Assembly (NCBI GenBank): GCA_022846095.1
Contig: AP025583.1
Location: 806,001-870,000, forward strand
Origin: Oscillospiraceae bacterium
GTDB lineage: Bacteria > Bacillota > Clostridia > Oscillospirales > Oscillospiraceae
Direction of reading: 5' to 3'
Length of the DNA: 64,000 bases
In this document: piece after piece, positions 1 to 8,834 of the stretch
Layout: every line of letters starts with the position of its first letter
Numbering within the stretch: position 1 is the first letter of the stretch
Position numbers and translations under genes: made by a program
The notes under the pieces: generated by a model
The model's database searches: none
Told to the model about the DNA's origin: nothing
Seen by the model: only the letters and a program-made list of their open reading frames with translations

Positions 1-999
1 CACCTGGCCGTCCACCGTGCAGGTGATGGTGGTGGTGCCGTGGCTCACGGCGGTGACGGTGCCGTCGCTGGCGATGGTGGCCACGCCGGTGTTGCCGATG
101 CTCCAGGTGGGGGTGGAGGAGGTGCCGGAGACCTTCATCTTGAAGGTCTCGCCCGCCGCTTTAAAGGAGAAGTCCTCCCGGTTGAGCTCCAGGGTTGTGG
201 CGGCGGTGCCGCTCCCGGTCCCGGTGCCCGTGCCTGTGCCGGTACCCGTGCCGGGGTTGGCCGCCGCGCCGGTGAAGTTGCAGCGCACGGTGATCTCCTG
301 CTTGACCCCGCCCGCCATGGTGGCGGTGATGATGGCGGAGCCGTTCTTGGTGCCCCGGCTGACCTTGCCGGTTTCATCCACGGTGGCCACGTCGGGGGAG
401 GCGCTGGTCCAGGTGATGGTGCCGGTGGAGCCGGCGGGGCTGAAGGTCACCTTGAGCTTTACGGGCTCGGGGTACTTGTCGTTCATAGTGAAGTCGCTGG
501 GGCTGACGGTGAAGGAGGTGGCGGTCTGCCCGGCGGGGATCACGTCCGTGGGGGCCTCCGAGGCCGGGGGCTGGGAGCCCTCGGGCGGGTTGGAGCTGTC
601 CGGGCCGGGGGTGCCGGAGGGCTGCACCTGCTGGCTCTGGGAGGGCGGGGGCGGGTTGTCCGGGTCGATGGGCGGAGTGTTGCCCTTGTCCACCAGGGGC
701 TTGATGAAGGACACCACAATGCACACCGCCGCCACGATCAGGGCGATGGAGAGCACGGTGAGGATGATGTGGAAGGGGGAGCTGCCCCCGCCGTAGCCGC
801 CGCCCCGGGTGTTGCTTCTCAGGCGTTTGCCGCCGCCTCCCCGGCGGTCGTCCTCGTACTCCTCGCCGCCGTCGTAGCCGCCGCTGCCGGGGCGGCCGTC
901 GCAGAAGGGGCAGCGCTTATAGGTAGCGGCGTAATCCTCGCCGCAAAATTCACAGTGGATGGTCTCGGCCCGTGTGCCCGCGGGGCGTCTGGTAGCCAT
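1..999 (-). CDS. Zinc-ribbon, single-pass membrane protein with Ig-like (BIG2-type) domains (C-terminus cut by window edge)
   Basis: The reading frame is open from an ATG preceded by GGAGGG to the first base of the window, so 333 codons are visible and the stop is outside. The N-terminus has a zinc-ribbon pattern (Cys16, Cys19, Cys30, Cys33), then a Gly/charged linker, a hydrophobic helix at about 76-99, a Pro/Ser-rich linker, and two repeats of the kind 'ITWTSASPDVATVDETGKV' that are typical of bacterial Ig-like group 2 domains. Between the repeats lies a Gly-Thr linker. The layout suggests a cytoplasmic zinc ribbon with extracellular Ig-like domains. The function is unknown; a surface or cell-wall-associated role is inferred. 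Confidence 0.8.
   Translation of the reverse strand, partial: MATRRPAGTRAETIHCEFCGEDYAATYKRCPFCDGRPGSGGYDGGEEYEDDRRGGGGKRLRSNTRGGGYGGGSSPFHIILTVLSIALIVAAVCIVVSFIKPLVDKGNTPPIDPDNPPPPSQSQQVQPSGTPGPDSSNPPEGSQPPASEAPTDVIPAGQTATSFTVSPSDFTMNDKYPEPVKLKVTFSPAGSTGTITWTSASPDVATVDETGKVSRGTKNGSAIITATMAGGVKQEITVRCNFTGAAANPGTGTGTGTGTGTGSGTAATTLELNREDFSFKAAGETFKMKVSGTSSTPTWSIGNTGVATIASDGTVTAVSHGTTTITCTVDGQV
205..260. repeat. Hexanucleotide repeat coding a Gly-Thr linker
   Basis: A run of degenerate GGTACC/GGCACG-type hexamers encodes about six Gly-Thr pairs between the two Ig-like domains. The 6-bp unit keeps frame, so any copy-number change would alter only linker length. Confidence 0.6.
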
Positions 1000-1032
1000 A
1001 AAAATCCCTCCATTTTCCCATTCTTTTGTCCC

Positions 1033-1061
1033 ATTTTACACGCTGCGGCAGGAACAGTCAA
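1033..1061 (-). promoter_or_regulatory. Sigma-A promoter of the zinc-ribbon/Ig-like gene
   Basis: On the minus strand TTGACT is followed by a 17-bp spacer and TAAAAT, about 35 bp upstream of the start codon. Confidence 0.65.
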
Positions 1062-1126
1062 CGCCTGGAAGGAAAATGTCAATTATTTTTAATATATTAT
1101 GTCGACCAACCGGGAAAAAGCCCGGC

Positions 1127-1155
1127 TTGATTCCAGGGCGCCTTTCGGATATAAT
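1127..1155 (+). promoter_or_regulatory. Sigma-A promoter of the AAA+ gene
   Basis: TTGATT, a 17-bp spacer and a perfect TATAAT lie 30 bp upstream of the ATG. Confidence 0.75.
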
Positions 1156-1185
1156 AATACGGAATAATTGAGGGGTGGTTTTGGG

Positions 1186-2697
1186 ATGAAGGGTTCCTTG
1201 AGCGCGGCGGAGGTCCACAGGCAGTACGACGAGGGGATCGCGGCCTTCCGGCGGCAGATTGGCGACGCCACGCTGCGGGTGAAGTTCAACCAGGAGATCG
1301 ACGTGTTTATGCGGGCCTGCGCCCTGGGCGTCTGGGGCAGGGACGGCAGCGCCATTACCCCCCGCCACGTGGAGTACTACAACGCGCTCTACTGTAAGGG
1401 CAACCCGGTGCCCACCATCCTGTTCTGGGAGCTGTCCACCGCCGTGGGGGAGTACCCCGGCTTCCAGCCCCCGGCCTTTTTCGCCCGTATGCGGGCCTGC
1501 GACAAGGTGTCGGGCACCAAGCTGGCCCGGCGCTTCGTGGATCTGATGACGCTGATGACCCTGCTCTTCGCCGCCGTGGACGACATGGTCAGCGAGGAGG
1601 AGGCCGGTTTTGTCAACCAGTGCGCCGCCGTGCTGGGCGCCCTGTGCGACCGGGACGGGATCAAGGGGGATCGCGCGCCCCTGGACGTGAAGGACTTTGT
1701 GACCAGGCGCCCCGCCGCCCCCGCCGCAGCCGGCGGCAACGCCCCGGCCCCGGCGGCCCAGGGGGAGGGGAGCGGGGAGCAGGCAAACCAGGCCGCGCCC
1801 GAGGCGGAGGCCGAGCCCGCCCCCAGCCTGGAGGAGCTGCTCGCCGAGCTGGACGGGCTGTGCGGCCTGGACAAGGTGAAGGAGGACGTGAAGGGCCTCA
1901 TCAACCTGGTGAAGGTGCGCAAGCTGCGCCAGGAGCACGATTTGCCCGTGCCCCCCATGTCCCTGCACCTGGTGTTCATGGGCAATCCCGGCACGGGCAA
2001 AACCACCGTGGCCCGGCTGCTGGCCAAGATCTACCACGCCATCGGGGTGCTGTCCAAGGGCCAGCTGGTGGAGGTGGACCGCTCGGGGCTGGTGGCGGGC
2101 TTCGTGGGCCAGACCGCCATGAAAACCAACGAGGTCATCCAGAAGGCCCTGGGGGGCGTGCTCTTTATCGACGAGGCCTACGCCCTGGCCAACGTGGACG
2201 CGCCCAACGACTTTGGCAAGGAGGCCGTCGAGACCCTGCTCAAGGGCATGGAGGACCACCGGGCGGACCTCATCGTCATCGTGGCGGGGTATACCGCCCT
2301 GATGGGCAATTTCATCCACTCCAATCCCGGCCTGGAGAGCCGCTTCAACAAGTATTTTTACTTTGAGGACTACACCGGGGAGCAGCTCATGGAGATTTTC
2401 AGGTCCATGTGCGCGAAAAACGGCTACACCCTGGACGCGGAGGCCGAGGCCTTCGCCGCCGAGGGCTTCACGGAGCTGTACGAGGAGCGGGACGAGAACT
2501 TCGGCAACGCCCGGGACGTACGCAACGTGTTTGAAAAGGCGGTGTCCCGCCAGGCCAACCGCGTGTCCGCCATGGAAAACCCCGGCAAGGAGGAGCTGAT
2601 GGCCTTCACCGCGGCGGACCTCAGGGAAGCGGATCCGGAGGAGGACACGCCTGAGACAGCGCCAGACCAAGGCGAAGCCCCTCCCGAAACGCCGTAA
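1186..2697 (+). CDS. CbxX/CfqX-type AAA+ ATPase (SpoVK-like)
   Basis: This 503-residue protein has a helical N-terminal domain (about 1-165) that may be TerB-like, an Ala/Pro/Glu-rich linker (about 175-210), and a C-terminal AAA+ module. The Walker A sequence GNPGTGKTT starts at residue 266, Walker B ends in Asp329-Glu330, and a sensor/Arg-finger segment SRFNKYF lies near 385. The order matches the CbxX/SpoVK family, which remodels partner proteins by ATP hydrolysis. The ATG at 1186 was chosen because GAGGGGTGG precedes it by 7 bases; an in-frame TTG at 1168 has no such site. Its 3' end overlaps a convergent small gene by 77 bp. The substrate is unknown. Confidence 0.85.
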   Translation: MKGSLSAAEVHRQYDEGIAAFRRQIGDATLRVKFNQEIDVFMRACALGVWGRDGSAITPRHVEYYNALYCKGNPVPTILFWELSTAVGEYPGFQPPAFFARMRACDKVSGTKLARRFVDLMTLMTLLFAAVDDMVSEEEAGFVNQCAAVLGALCDRDGIKGDRAPLDVKDFVTRRPAAPAAAGGNAPAPAAQGEGSGEQANQAAPEAEAEPAPSLEELLAELDGLCGLDKVKEDVKGLINLVKVRKLRQEHDLPVPPMSLHLVFMGNPGTGKTTVARLLAKIYHAIGVLSKGQLVEVDRSGLVAGFVGQTAMKTNEVIQKALGGVLFIDEAYALANVDAPNDFGKEAVETLLKGMEDHRADLIVIVAGYTALMGNFIHSNPGLESRFNKYFYFEDYTGEQLMEIFRSMCAKNGYTLDAEAEAFAAEGFTELYEERDENFGNARDVRNVFEKAVSRQANRVSAMENPGKEELMAFTAADLREADPEEDTPETAPDQGEAPPETP

Positions 2698-2851
2698 GCG
2701 AGGCGTAGCCCGCAAGCATATCGGCCAGATTGCGTGCGTCCCAGGAGTATTTCTCCAGTTTGGCCGACAGCTCGGCGGTTTCCTGGGGAAAATCGTCTGC
2801 GTGGGGCTTAAAGACAAAGGTATAGTACAATGCGTCAATCGTAGGGTTCAC
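2621..2851 (-). CDS. Small hypothetical protein, DUF6809-like
   Basis: The 76-residue frame begins at a GTG preceded by GGAGGG with 6 bases spacing. An upstream in-frame ATG at 2899 lies inside the operator region and has no ribosome site. The C-terminal helix 'FREGLRLGLALS' resembles the 'YGFRLGLTMT' helix of the DUF6809-like protein at 39.9 kb, so the two may be distant relatives. It is transcribed divergently from a small XRE regulator and its end overlaps the AAA+ gene. The function is unknown. Confidence 0.6.
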   Translation of the reverse strand: MNPTIDALYYTFVFKPHADDFPQETAELSAKLEKYSWDARNLADMLAGYASLTAFREGLRLGLALSQACPPPDPLP

Positions 2852-2867
2852 GGTAATCCCTCCAAAC

Positions 2868-2883
2868 ACGAAACTTGTTTCGT
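2868..2883. promoter_or_regulatory. Palindromic operator between small divergent genes
   Basis: ACGAAACTTGTTTCGT is a perfect inverted repeat with 7-bp arms and a 2-bp centre. It sits midway between the starts of the XRE regulator and the divergent small gene. A second, looser dyad (ACACG...CGTGT, 2896-2915) lies next to the XRE start. Both are likely XRE binding sites. Confidence 0.6.
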
Positions 2884-2929
2884 AATAATAGTGTAACACG
2901 TAATATGTTGCGTGTCAAGAGGTGAGACG

Positions 2930-3148
2930 ATGGTATTCAACGAACGGCTTCGTCAGTTGCGGCAGGGGAAGGGGATTACCCAGACCCAGGCGGCACAGGG
3001 AATCGGCATCACGAATCGGAATTATCAGCGCCTTGAGGCGGACGGCTCTATACCCAGCTACCAAAGCCTGCTGGCGATTGCAGATTTTTTCGACGTGTCC
3101 GTGGACTACCTCATGGGCCGCACCGATAAAAAGGAGATCAACCGCTGA
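2930..3148 (+). CDS. Small XRE-family helix-turn-helix regulator
   Basis: This 72-residue protein is almost entirely one HTH_XRE domain, with 'ITQTQAAQGIGITNRNYQRLE' (residues 15-35) as the helix-turn-helix and the typical ending 'FDVSVDYLMGRTD'. The ATG has GAGGTGAG a few bases upstream; an earlier in-frame GTG at 2912 does not. It is divergent from the small gene at 2621-2851, with a perfect palindrome in the shared 78-bp control region, so autorepression with control of the neighbour is likely. Confidence 0.85.
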   Translation: MVFNERLRQLRQGKGITQTQAAQGIGITNRNYQRLEADGSIPSYQSLLAIADFFDVSVDYLMGRTDKKEINR

Positions 3149-3250
3149 CGCACCAAAGCCTCCCCTATGAGGGGAGGTGGCGCGCAGCGCCGGAGGGGTC
3201 AGACCCCCCAGCCGCTGCGGCGGCAGCCCCCCTCATAGGGGGGCCAAGGA
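3149..3250. repeat. Intergenic inverted-repeat element (CCTCCCCTATGAGGGG family)
   Basis: The segment begins with CACCAAAGCCTCCCCTATGA, runs through GC-rich hairpins and ends with a near-inverted copy (CCCCCCTCATAGGGGGG). A short stub of the same left end recurs at 40179-40202. It resembles the dispersed non-coding repeats common in gut Clostridia and has no coding potential. Confidence 0.65.
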
Positions 3251-3257
3251 CGAAGGA

Positions 3258-3300
3258 AAAAAAGAGCCCACCGCAACGTCGTTGCGGCGGGCTCTTTTCA
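3258..3300. terminator. Bidirectional intrinsic terminator
   Basis: GAGCCCACCGCAAC and GTTGCGGCGGGCTC form a 14-bp stem flanked by A7 and T4. It ends the S41 protease transcript on the minus strand and also serves the XRE gene side. Confidence 0.85.
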
Positions 3301-3309
3301 TGTTCATAT

Positions 3310-5220
3310 TCAGTTGGGCAGCACCCCGGTCTGATAGAGCACGGCGTACACCAGCCACGCGGCCTCCCCACGGGTGGAGGCGGCGGCGGGGTCGATGGCC
3401 CCGGCCTCGTCCCAGAGCAGGTTGATGGAGTTGCCCAAATAGCCCTTCTGGCTCTCGCTCAGCAGCCACGCCCCCTCCCGGGCCCAGTCCGCGTACCCCG
3501 CCAGGGGGGCGGCGGAGAGGGCGTCCGCGGGCATGGCCTTGGCGGCCTCGTAGAACTCGATGGACAGCTGGTCGGCCAGCCGCCCCAGGATGGCGATCAG
3601 CTGCTGGTGGTCCACCGGGGCGTCGGGGGCGAATTTGCCGCCGCCCACGCCGGAGACCAGTCCCATCTCCGCCACGGCGTTCACCGCCGGGCCGTACCAC
3701 GCCGCCATGTCCACGTCGGAGAAGCGGGAATCCCCGGTGGGCACGTTGCAGTTCAGGGCCTGGGCCAGCAGGGCGCAGAGCTGGGCCCTGGTGAGGGTAT
3801 CGTTGGGCCGGAAGGCCCCGCTGCCGTCGCCGGAGACGATGCCGTAGGTGCCCAGCAGGTCGATCTGCTTGCCGTAGGGGCTGGCGTCCGCGTCGGAGAA
3901 GCCCCGGCTCCGGTAGTCCAGCCCCAGCCCGGCGGCCGCGGCGGCGGGGGTGGTCTGGGTCCACTCGCTGCCGCCCGCGCCCTCGTAGAGGGGCACATTG
4001 GCGGGGATGGCCTCCAGCAGCTCGGTAAAGGCGGCGCGGTAGGGCTCGGAGGCGGCGGTCTCCAGGTCGATGTACCAGCGCCACTCCAGCTCCAGCTGGA
4101 GATAGCCCGTGCTGTCCGCCGGCACGGCGGAGGAGAGCAGATAGGCCGCGTCCGCCGCGTTCTGGCTGGAGACCACCAGGTGGGGCACCACGCCCACCAC
4201 GTGGGTGGTGGCGCCGTTGCCGGAGAAGTAGCGGAAGGAGGTGATTTTGAGGGCGTCCCCGTCGGGGAAATACTCGGGCAGCACGCTCTGGTCCAGCAGG
4301 GACTGGCCCACGCCCTTGCCGTAGGTGCGCCCGCCCACCACGATGCCCGCCCCCGCGTCCCGCACGGCGGCGGAAAAGAGCTCGGAGGCGCTGGCGGTCT
4401 GCACGTCGGAGAGTACGATCAGGGGCTTGTCGGTGCGGGCGGCGGCGTCGTTCTGGTACGCGCCGTACTCCCCCGCGCCGTTGCGGATGTAGCCCACCAG
4501 GGCGGGGCCGGTAAAGGCGCCCACCGCGTCCACGGCGGCGGTCACCATGCCGCCCCCGTTGCCCCGCAGATCCACCACCCAGCGGTCGGCCTGGTCCCGG
4601 TAGGTATCCAGCGCGTCGAAGAAATGCCGGGCCGTCTCGGTGCCGAAGGTGGTACAGTCGATGTAGCCGATATGGCCGTCCACCAGCTCGGCGGAGGCGG
4701 TGGGGATGCTGACCGCGGCGCGCTTGAGGGTCACGGCGGCCTCCACGCCGCCGCGCAGGTAGGAAATGTCCACACTGGTGCCCGCCTCGCCCTGGATCCA
4801 GGGGGACACCTCGTCCACAGTGCGCCCGGCGGTGGCCTTGCCGTCCACGGCGGAGATCACGTCCCCGGCCAGCAGGCCGCCCGCCGCCGCCGGGGACCCG
4901 GCGTACACCTTCACCAGCAGGAGGCCCTGCTCGGTCATCTGCGTGGAGACGCCGATGCCCACCAGGGTGGCGTCCTCATAGTGGGCGGAGTAGGCCGCGT
5001 ACTCCTCGGGGGTGAAATACTCGGTGTAGGGGTCGCCCAGCGCCTCCACCATGGCCTGGATGGTGGGCTGATCCAGCACCTCCCGGGGCACCGGGTCCAC
5101 GTACTCGGACTGGAAGATCTCCCGCGCCTGCTCCACGTTGAGGGCCCGGGCGGCGGGGAGGAGGAGCAGGGAGAGGGACAGGCACAGCGCGCTCAGGCGG
5201 GCGAGCGTCTTCTTTTGCAT
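3310..5220 (-). CDS. S41 (C-terminal processing) peptidase with PDZ and SLH domains
   Basis: The 636-residue protein has a signal peptide (1-26), a PDZ domain (about 85-165) and a tail-specific protease core. The catalytic Ser279 lies in SASASEL and the general-base Lys302 in TYGKG, the arrangement of CtpA-type Ser/Lys proteases. The C-terminal third (about 425-560) has two SLH repeats (FSDADASPYGKQI..., FSDVDMAAWYGPAV...), so the protease is probably anchored to secondary cell-wall polymer outside the membrane. A purine-rich site (AAGGAGG) precedes the ATG by 6 bases. The gene stands alone between two terminators. Confidence 0.9.
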   Translation of the reverse strand: MQKKTLARLSALCLSLSLLLLPAARALNVEQAREIFQSEYVDPVPREVLDQPTIQAMVEALGDPYTEYFTPEEYAAYSAHYEDATLVGIGVSTQMTEQGLLLVKVYAGSPAAAGGLLAGDVISAVDGKATAGRTVDEVSPWIQGEAGTSVDISYLRGGVEAAVTLKRAAVSIPTASAELVDGHIGYIDCTTFGTETARHFFDALDTYRDQADRWVVDLRGNGGGMVTAAVDAVGAFTGPALVGYIRNGAGEYGAYQNDAAARTDKPLIVLSDVQTASASELFSAAVRDAGAGIVVGGRTYGKGVGQSLLDQSVLPEYFPDGDALKITSFRYFSGNGATTHVVGVVPHLVVSSQNAADAAYLLSSAVPADSTGYLQLELEWRWYIDLETAASEPYRAAFTELLEAIPANVPLYEGAGGSEWTQTTPAAAAAGLGLDYRSRGFSDADASPYGKQIDLLGTYGIVSGDGSGAFRPNDTLTRAQLCALLAQALNCNVPTGDSRFSDVDMAAWYGPAVNAVAEMGLVSGVGGGKFAPDAPVDHQQLIAILGRLADQLSIEFYEAAKAMPADALSAAPLAGYADWAREGAWLLSESQKGYLGNSINLLWDEAGAIDPAAASTRGEAAWLVYAVLYQTGVLPN

Positions 5221-5274
5221 GGGCGGGGCCTCCTTAAAGGGTTACATAATATTGTCTGTGCCCTATTTTACAAC

Positions 5275-5310
5275 AAAACCGGGAGGGGCACAATGCCCTT
5301 CCCGGTTTTG
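5275..5310 (-). terminator. Intrinsic terminator after the copper-amine-oxidase-like gene
   Basis: AAAACCGGGAAGGGCA and its complement form a long stem with a terminal T-run on the minus strand, downstream of the gene ending at 5358. Confidence 0.8.
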
Positions 5311-5357
5311 AAATAATTTGTCATTTTTAATGGGGGATAACGCCCACGGCGGTCAGC

Positions 5358-6371
5358 CTAAAAGGGGGAGACCTGCGAGAGCTTCAGGTTGTGCACGCGG
5401 ATCACGTCCTCGGCGGCCAGGAAGGTCACCCCGTTCACGGACACGGGCTTGTGGGCCAGGGACATGACCATGTCCCCCTCCACAGTGACGGTGTCGCCGT
5501 CCAGGCTGAAGGCGTAGAGACGCTCGCCGCTGCGCTCCACGGCGATCTGGCCGGGGTTGGCGGGATCCCACACCACGGTGCAGCCCAGGGCCTCGGCCAC
5601 CGCGCGCACGGGGAGCATCAGCCTGCCGTCCAGGGCGAAGGGCTGCTGGTCGGCGTTCAGGGCCAGGTCCGCGCCGTTGAGGGAGATCCCCCCATCGTTC
5701 AGGTCAATCCAGCCGCCGTAGGGGCTGGAAAAGACCATGACCTTGCCGGGGGTGGCCTGGGCGGGCATGCTCAGCGCCACCGCGCTGTACCAGGACAGCA
5801 GGCGGGTGCCGGGCACGATGACGGCGGGGCCCTCGCTGGGCATCCCCGGCCCGGGCAGATACTCGGTGTCGGCGTTCAGGTGGAGCACCACCTCGCCGGT
5901 CATGAGCACGCTGCGGCTGCCGTCCTCCTTCTCCGTGACGCCCAGCACCTCGCCCCAGGTGGGCACGGCGTAGTCGGCGGGGATGTTGCACAGAATGAGG
6001 GAGGCGTGGGCGATGGGGGGCATGCTGCGGGTCATGGCGGGGCCCACGTAGGCGTAGAGGGCGTCGCCCTCCTTGATGTCCGCCAGGGAGGCGGCGGCGC
6101 CGGTGACGGCGTCCAGGATGAGGGTGTCCTCACCCACGGAGAGCACGATGTGGTTGTAGGGGTCGCTCTCGTTGTCGTTCTTGAGCTCGATGCGGTCCTG
6201 GTCGGGCGCGGAGGCGGTGCCCCACACCTGGATGGGGAACTGGCTGTCGTTTTCAACGGTGTAGTCCCCGGCGGGGGCGGGTGAGACGGGGGCGCCGACC
6301 CCGGAGGCCAGGGCGGACGCGGTGAGCAGCGCCGCGCTCAGGGCGGCGCAAAAGAGGCTTCTGAGCTTCAT
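5358..6371 (-). CDS. Exported protein with C-terminal copper-amine-oxidase N-like domain
   Basis: The protein has 337 residues, a signal peptide (1-22, 'ALAS' end), a beta-rich middle, and from about 235 a segment 'FALDGRLMLPVRAVAEALGC' plus 'VVWD' that is diagnostic of the copper amine oxidase N-terminal-like domain. This domain is common in clostridial surface proteins and carries no oxidase activity. AAGGAG lies 8 bases before the ATG. It is followed by its own terminator and preceded by an ABC exporter on the same strand. The function is unknown. Confidence 0.8.
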   Translation of the reverse strand: MKLRSLFCAALSAALLTASALASGVGAPVSPAPAGDYTVENDSQFPIQVWGTASAPDQDRIELKNDNESDPYNHIVLSVGEDTLILDAVTGAAASLADIKEGDALYAYVGPAMTRSMPPIAHASLILCNIPADYAVPTWGEVLGVTEKEDGSRSVLMTGEVVLHLNADTEYLPGPGMPSEGPAVIVPGTRLLSWYSAVALSMPAQATPGKVMVFSSPYGGWIDLNDGGISLNGADLALNADQQPFALDGRLMLPVRAVAEALGCTVVWDPANPGQIAVERSGERLYAFSLDGDTVTVEGDMVMSLAHKPVSVNGVTFLAAEDVIRVHNLKLSQVSPF

Positions 6372-6448
6372 GGTGGATTCTCCTTCCATCGTTGTATGTG
6401 CACTTAGACGGCGCAGAGGAGAAAAGGTTCCCGGTCCGCCCAGGGAAA

Positions 6449-8056
6449 TTATAGATCCGTAAAGAGCGCCGGCCCCCGCAGGCGCAGCAGCAGGAACAGC
6501 ACGGCGTCCAGCGCCAGCAATACCAGCATACAGAGGCCCAGCGCGCCGTACATCCCCAAAACTCCGTGCAGGAGCGCGTACAGTCCGGCCAGCGCCAGCA
6601 CCAGCAGCATGGCCCCGAAGAGGGAGAGCATGGCGGAGGCGCTCTGCTTGACCACCACCATGTCGTTGGGGGCGTCCAGCTTGGGCAGGCAAAGGTTGAC
6701 GAACAGGCCGCCCAGGGCGGTCAGGGCCGACATGAGCGCGGCCAGGAGGATCAGCAGCAGCAGGTCCGCTGCGCCCAGGCCCAGCCCCAGGCCCGCGCAC
6801 AGGCAGAAGAACAGCGCGCAGGGCAGGCAGAGCAGCAGGTGGAACCCGGCCTTGACGGCGAAGAGGGCGTGGGCGGACACCGGGGCCTCCTTTAAGATCC
6901 ACAGCTGCCTGCCCTCCAGGCTGATGGAGGAGGCGGAGACCGCCACGGTGGACAGCAGGAAGCACACCGCGCAGGCCAGCAGGGGGAGCAGGGGCAGGGA
7001 GAGCCCCATGTCCGTGAACTGGGCCAGCGTGTCCAGCACCCGGCCCCGGAACAAAATGGAGGCCCCGCCGCCCACCAGCAGCAGCACCAGGCCCAGCCCG
7101 GCGTTAAAGAGGTAGATGGGTGTGCCGAAGAAGCGCCCGGCCTCCTTGCGCAGCAGGGCGCGGCGCTGCCCGGCGGCGGAGAGCCGCTCCAGCTTGTAGT
7201 CCGAGCGGGCGCCCCGGGCGGTCAGCGCCGTGACGATGGCCTTGTACCGCAGGCCCAGCAGCCACACCGCCGCCAGGAAGGGCAGCAGGCAGACTGCCAA
7301 AAAGCCCAGCAGGGCCGGCAGGCTGCCCCCGCACAGCCCCCGCTCCAGCAGCAGGAAGGGCAGCCCCCAGCCCGCGAAGCCGCCCCGCAGCCCGGCGGCG
7401 GTCTCCGCCAGGTTGGTCATCAGGCCGTTGAGCCGGGTCATGAGCACAAGCAGGCCGATGAAGAACAGGCCGTAGAGCAGGTTGGAGAGCAGGGCCCGCC
7501 GGGTGAAGCGGCTGGAGATCCAGGCCAGCACGCAGCCGCACAGCAGGGAGAGCAGGGAGGGCAGCAGGGCCAGGAACAGGGCGCACAGCAGAAGCCCGGC
7601 GCAGAAGGCGATCCCGCCGCCCCCGCCGTAGGCCAGGTAGGCCACCCCGGCGGGCACGAGCACAAAGACGGTGATCAGCAGGTTTTCCAGGTACAGGGCC
7701 AGGGTGCGGGAGAGCATCAGGGTAAAGGAGGACACGGGCAGGGCGAGCATCAGATCGTTGTCCCGTCCCCCGAAAATGATGCCCTGGGCGGCGAAGAGGG
7801 TGAAGAAGAAGCCCACGGCCACCGCCATCACCGGCATCAGCAGCCACAGCAGGGGGAGCGCGTCCACCTGGGCGAGCTGGGCAGCGAAGAGGAAGCTGTA
7901 GGTGCCCGAGAGGTAGGCCGCCAGCGCGGCGATAAAGACCAGCGCCCCCGCACCTGTTGCGGCCCGGCGGCGGCGCTTGCCGCCCCCCAGCCGCAGGGAG
8001 GAGAGCATCGCCCGGAGGTTGAGCCACACCAGGGCGCGGAATTTACGGGTTCTCAT
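6449..8056 (-). CDS. ABC exporter permease
   Basis: This 535-residue, strongly hydrophobic protein has about ten to twelve predicted membrane segments and lacks the usual importer EAA loop, as in ABC-2-type or 'putative ABC exporter' permeases. Its ATG overlaps the end of the ATPase gene by 14 bp, so the two are translationally coupled and should form one transporter. The substrate cannot be read from the sequence. Confidence 0.8.
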   Translation of the reverse strand: MRTRKFRALVWLNLRAMLSSLRLGGGKRRRRAATGAGALVFIAALAAYLSGTYSFLFAAQLAQVDALPLLWLLMPVMAVAVGFFFTLFAAQGIIFGGRDNDLMLALPVSSFTLMLSRTLALYLENLLITVFVLVPAGVAYLAYGGGGGIAFCAGLLLCALFLALLPSLLSLLCGCVLAWISSRFTRRALLSNLLYGLFFIGLLVLMTRLNGLMTNLAETAAGLRGGFAGWGLPFLLLERGLCGGSLPALLGFLAVCLLPFLAAVWLLGLRYKAIVTALTARGARSDYKLERLSAAGQRRALLRKEAGRFFGTPIYLFNAGLGLVLLLVGGGASILFRGRVLDTLAQFTDMGLSLPLLPLLACAVCFLLSTVAVSASSISLEGRQLWILKEAPVSAHALFAVKAGFHLLLCLPCALFFCLCAGLGLGLGAADLLLLILLAALMSALTALGGLFVNLCLPKLDAPNDMVVVKQSASAMLSLFGAMLLVLALAGLYALLHGVLGMYGALGLCMLVLLALDAVLFLLLRLRGPALFTDL

Positions 8057-8765
8057 GGGTTCCCTCCAGCTCCAGGAACACGTCCTCCAGGGTGGAGTCC
8101 CCCACGATGTCCGCGGTGAGGCCCTGCTTCACCAGCCGCCCGCCCTTGATGATGGCGATGCGGTGGCAGAGCTTCTCCGCCACCTCCAGCACGTGGGTGG
8201 AGAAAAAGACCGCGCCGCCCGCGGCGCAGATTTCTGCCAGGTAGCCCTTGAGCAGGTGGGAGGCCGCCGGGTCCAGGCCCACGAAGGGCTCGTCCAGAAT
8301 GAGCAGCTTGGGGGCGCGGATCAGGGCGGAGACCAGCGCCAGCTTCTGCTTCATGCCGTGGGAGTAGCTGCCGATGGGGCTGCCCAGACTGCCGGTGAGC
8401 GCGAAGGCCCCGGCGTACTCGGCCACCCGCGCCTGCCGCTCCCCGGCGGGGATCTCGTACAGGTCGGCGATGAAGTTGAGGTACTGGATCCCCGAGAGGA
8501 ACTCGTACAGGTCCGGGTTGTCGGGCAGGAAGGCGGTGACCCGCTTGGCGGCGGTGGCCTCCCGCTTCACGTCGTGGCCGTCGATGGAGATGCGCCCCTC
8601 GGTAAAGTCCATCACCCCCGCCACCGCCCGCAGGGTGGTGGTCTTGCCCGCGCCGTTGTGGCCGATGAAGCCGAAAATCTCCCCGGCGCCCACGTCCAGG
8701 GACAGGTCGTCCACCGCCCGCTTGCCGCCGGGGTAGGTCTTGGAAAAATGTTCAATATGCAGCAT
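8043..8765 (-). CDS. ABC exporter ATP-binding protein
   Basis: The 240-residue ATPase has Walker A GHNGAGKT at 35-42, a degenerate signature (SYSHGMKQK), Walker B LLILDEP and the switch His in FSTHVLE. This is the pattern of CcmA/NatA-type drug and polypeptide exporters. The ATG at 8765 follows AAAGGGAAA; the frame continues upstream only into a non-coding repeat. It is the first gene of a two-gene unit with the permease. Confidence 0.9.
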   Translation of the reverse strand: MLHIEHFSKTYPGGKRAVDDLSLDVGAGEIFGFIGHNGAGKTTTLRAVAGVMDFTEGRISIDGHDVKREATAAKRVTAFLPDNPDLYEFLSGIQYLNFIADLYEIPAGERQARVAEYAGAFALTGSLGSPIGSYSHGMKQKLALVSALIRAPKLLILDEPFVGLDPAASHLLKGYLAEICAAGGAVFFSTHVLEVAEKLCHRIAIIKGGRLVKQGLTADIVGDSTLEDVFLELEGTHENP

Positions 8766-8834
8766 GGCTGATTTCCCTTTCAAATTGTGCGTAGGATGCA
8801 GGCGCCGTCCTTGCAGATAAGGTGCATAAGGCGG

